From an uncultured Pelagibacteraceae bacterium (GTDB taxonomy: Bacteria; Pseudomonadota; Alphaproteobacteria; Pelagibacterales; Pelagibacteraceae), in the NCBI GenBank assembly GCA_902558705.1, contig CACEEW010000002.1:76547-122189 (forward strand): a stretch of DNA of 45,643 nt, given 5' to 3'. Under the pieces are notes generated by a model. It did no database searches and had not been told where the DNA came from. It saw nothing but the letters and a program-made list of their open reading frames with translations. The position numbers were made by a program, and so were the translations under genes. Positions 44,478-45,643 of this stretch are shown one piece after another. Within the stretch, counting starts at the first letter, position 1, and every line of letters begins with the position of its first letter.

Positions 44478-45643
44478 CTAAATTAATCCTTCATTTTGCT
44501 TGTTTTTAGCTACGTATAAAACAGTCAATAATCTAGCTATGAAGTAAACTGAAAAAAGAGTAGTAAATATTCCAATTCCTAAAGTTAAAGAAAAGCCTTT
44601 AATAGGACCAGATCCCATAAAGAATAATATAATTGCAGCAATTAATGTTGTTATGTTTGCATCAAGAATAGCTGTTCTTGATTTAGTATAACCACTATCG
44701 AAAGCAATTAGGTTATTTTTTTCGTCTTTTAATTCCTCTTTAATTCTCTCAAATATCAAAACATTAGCATCGACAGCCATACCTACAGTTAAAATTATAC
44801 CAGCAATTCCTGGTAGGGTTAAAGTTGCTTCGAATATTGTTAAAATACCAATTAAAAGAAATAAATTTATAACTAATGCTATATTGGTAATGAGACCAAA
44901 TATTTTATATTTAATAAAAATAAATAAAATAACTAAAGCAAACCCAATAGCCAAAGCAATCATTCCAGCATTAATAGAGTCTTGTCCAAGATCAGGGCCA
45001 ACAGTTCTTTCCTCGATAATATTTAGTGGAGCAGGCAATGCTCCTGATCTAAGTAGCAATGCAAGATCAGTGGCAGATTGAAATGTAAAGCCTCCACTTA
45101 TTTGACCAGATCCACTTGCAATAGTGTCTCTTATAACTGGAGCACTTATAATCTTACCATCAAGAACTATTGCTAGTTGTTTTCCAATACCTGTTGAAGT
45201 AGCTTTACCAAATCTTTTTGCTCCTACTCTATCTAAGGTGAATGAAACAACAGTTTCGTTTGTTTCATTATTCATTCTTGGTTGGGCATCTAAAAGATTA
45301 TCTCCACTTAAAATTATTCTTTTGCTAACGACTGATTCTTCAGAACCATCTTCATATTTCAATTTTTCTGTACCAAAGGAATCTTCTGTGTTTGAGACTA
45401 CAAATCTAAATGTTAAATTTGCAGTTTTTCCAAGCAATGATTTAATTCTCATTGGGTCATCTAATCCTGGTAGTTCCACTAAAATTCTATCATTACCTCT
45501 TTTAAGAATATTTGGTTCATTCGTACCTATTTCGTCAATTCTTCTTCTTACAATCTCTAAAGCTTGATCTTGAGATGATGTTTTAAGTTCAACCAAACCT
45601 TGTTTTGAATAACTAACAATTAAAAGATCGTTTTTTTCTTCGA
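44478..45643 (-). CDS. secD: Protein translocase subunit SecD, C-terminal part (cut by window edge)
   Basis: The frame is open to the right edge, so the N-terminus (first helix and part of the periplasmic P1 domain) lies outside; about 388 codons are present. Visible: V-R-R-R-I-D-E-I-G-T-N-E-P near the left part of P1, L-A-L-L-L-R-S-G-A-L-P-A-P, and the membrane motif V-G-M-A-V-D-A-N-V-L-I-F-E-R-I-K-E-E with the conserved Asp of the proton path. A TTG at 45596 is inside the protein, not its start. Confidence 0.96.
   Translation of the reverse strand, partial: EEKNDLLIVSYSKQGLVELKTSSQDQALEIVRRRIDEIGTNEPNILKRGNDRILVELPGLDDPMRIKSLLGKTANLTFRFVVSNTEDSFGTEKLKYEDGSEESVVSKRIILSGDNLLDAQPRMNNETNETVVSFTLDRVGAKRFGKATSTGIGKQLAIVLDGKIISAPVIRDTIASGSGQISGGFTFQSATDLALLLRSGALPAPLNIIEERTVGPDLGQDSINAGMIALAIGFALVILFIFIKYKIFGLITNIALVINLFLLIGILTIFEATLTLPGIAGIILTVGMAVDANVLIFERIKEELKDEKNNLIAFDSGYTKSRTAILDANITTLIAAIILFFMGSGPIKGFSLTLGIGIFTTLFSVYFIARLLTVLYVAKNKQNEGLI

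Overview
The window looks like a chromosomal segment of a streamlined marine alphaproteobacterium of the SAR11 (Pelagibacterales) type. The evidence is strongly AT-rich DNA, very short or negative intergenic distances, few Shine-Dalgarno sequences, typically alphaproteobacterial genes (CtaA, NDUFS4-like complex I subunit, ubiquinol-cytochrome c chaperone, SdhE next to recG) and a tandem SAM-II/SAM-V-type riboswitch in front of metY, an arrangement associated with marine alphaproteobacteria. Nearly every gene can be assigned to a known family. Both ends are cut inside genes: hppA on the left and secD on the right.

Layout. 1-5.3 kb: proton pyrophosphatase, a BamE-like lipoprotein, cytochrome bc1 chaperone, then rpmF-plsX-ihfA-merR-rpmG, chorismate mutase and ctaA. 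5.3-10.3 kb: riboswitch-controlled metY, divergent rplM-rpsI, then argC, a small lipoprotein and hom. 10.3-17.4 kb is the most accessory part: two permeases, an O6-alkylguanine transferase preceded by an unusually GC-rich structured segment, a 57-residue membrane protein, a tyrosine recombinase with a strong promoter and a palindrome at its start site, and a reverse-strand glycan module (GIY-YIG, two-module glycosyltransferase with a poly-A frameshift, methyltransferase) downstream of tRNA-Glu. 17.4-22.2 kb: glpX, an SbmA/BacA-like transporter, NDUFS4-like protein, tRNA-Pro, a zinc-ribbon membrane protein, nhaA and a glutathione peroxidase.

22.2-30.5 kb is one tightly overlapping reverse-strand operon: rarD, mltB, rlpA, dacC, tmk, holB, metG, tatD and an MBL hydrolase. 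It joins murein remodelling with DNA precursor supply, replication and translation. 30.6-34.7 kb: tRNA-Ser, sdhE/recG back to back, DUF502, an M48 protease and tRNA-Lys. 34.8-40 kb: ssb-gyrA-coaD-cyclophilin-tgt as a second reverse-strand operon. 40-45.6 kb: uvrA, a urate-oxidase-N-type membrane protein and secF-secD.

Main points for a second look: (1) the GC-rich (about 51% over 120 bases by my count) promoter-to-terminator segment directly upstream of the alkyltransferase gene, a possible new structured leader or small RNA; (2) the tandem SAM riboswitches; (3) the recombinase promoter overlapping a 9-7-9 palindrome that resembles a recombination core site; (4) an A8 tract that truncates the glycosyltransferase but whose restored frame runs to 3 bases before the next gene; (5) a Tgt protein lacking two of four zinc ligands. 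All calls are by eye; no database search or folding program was run.
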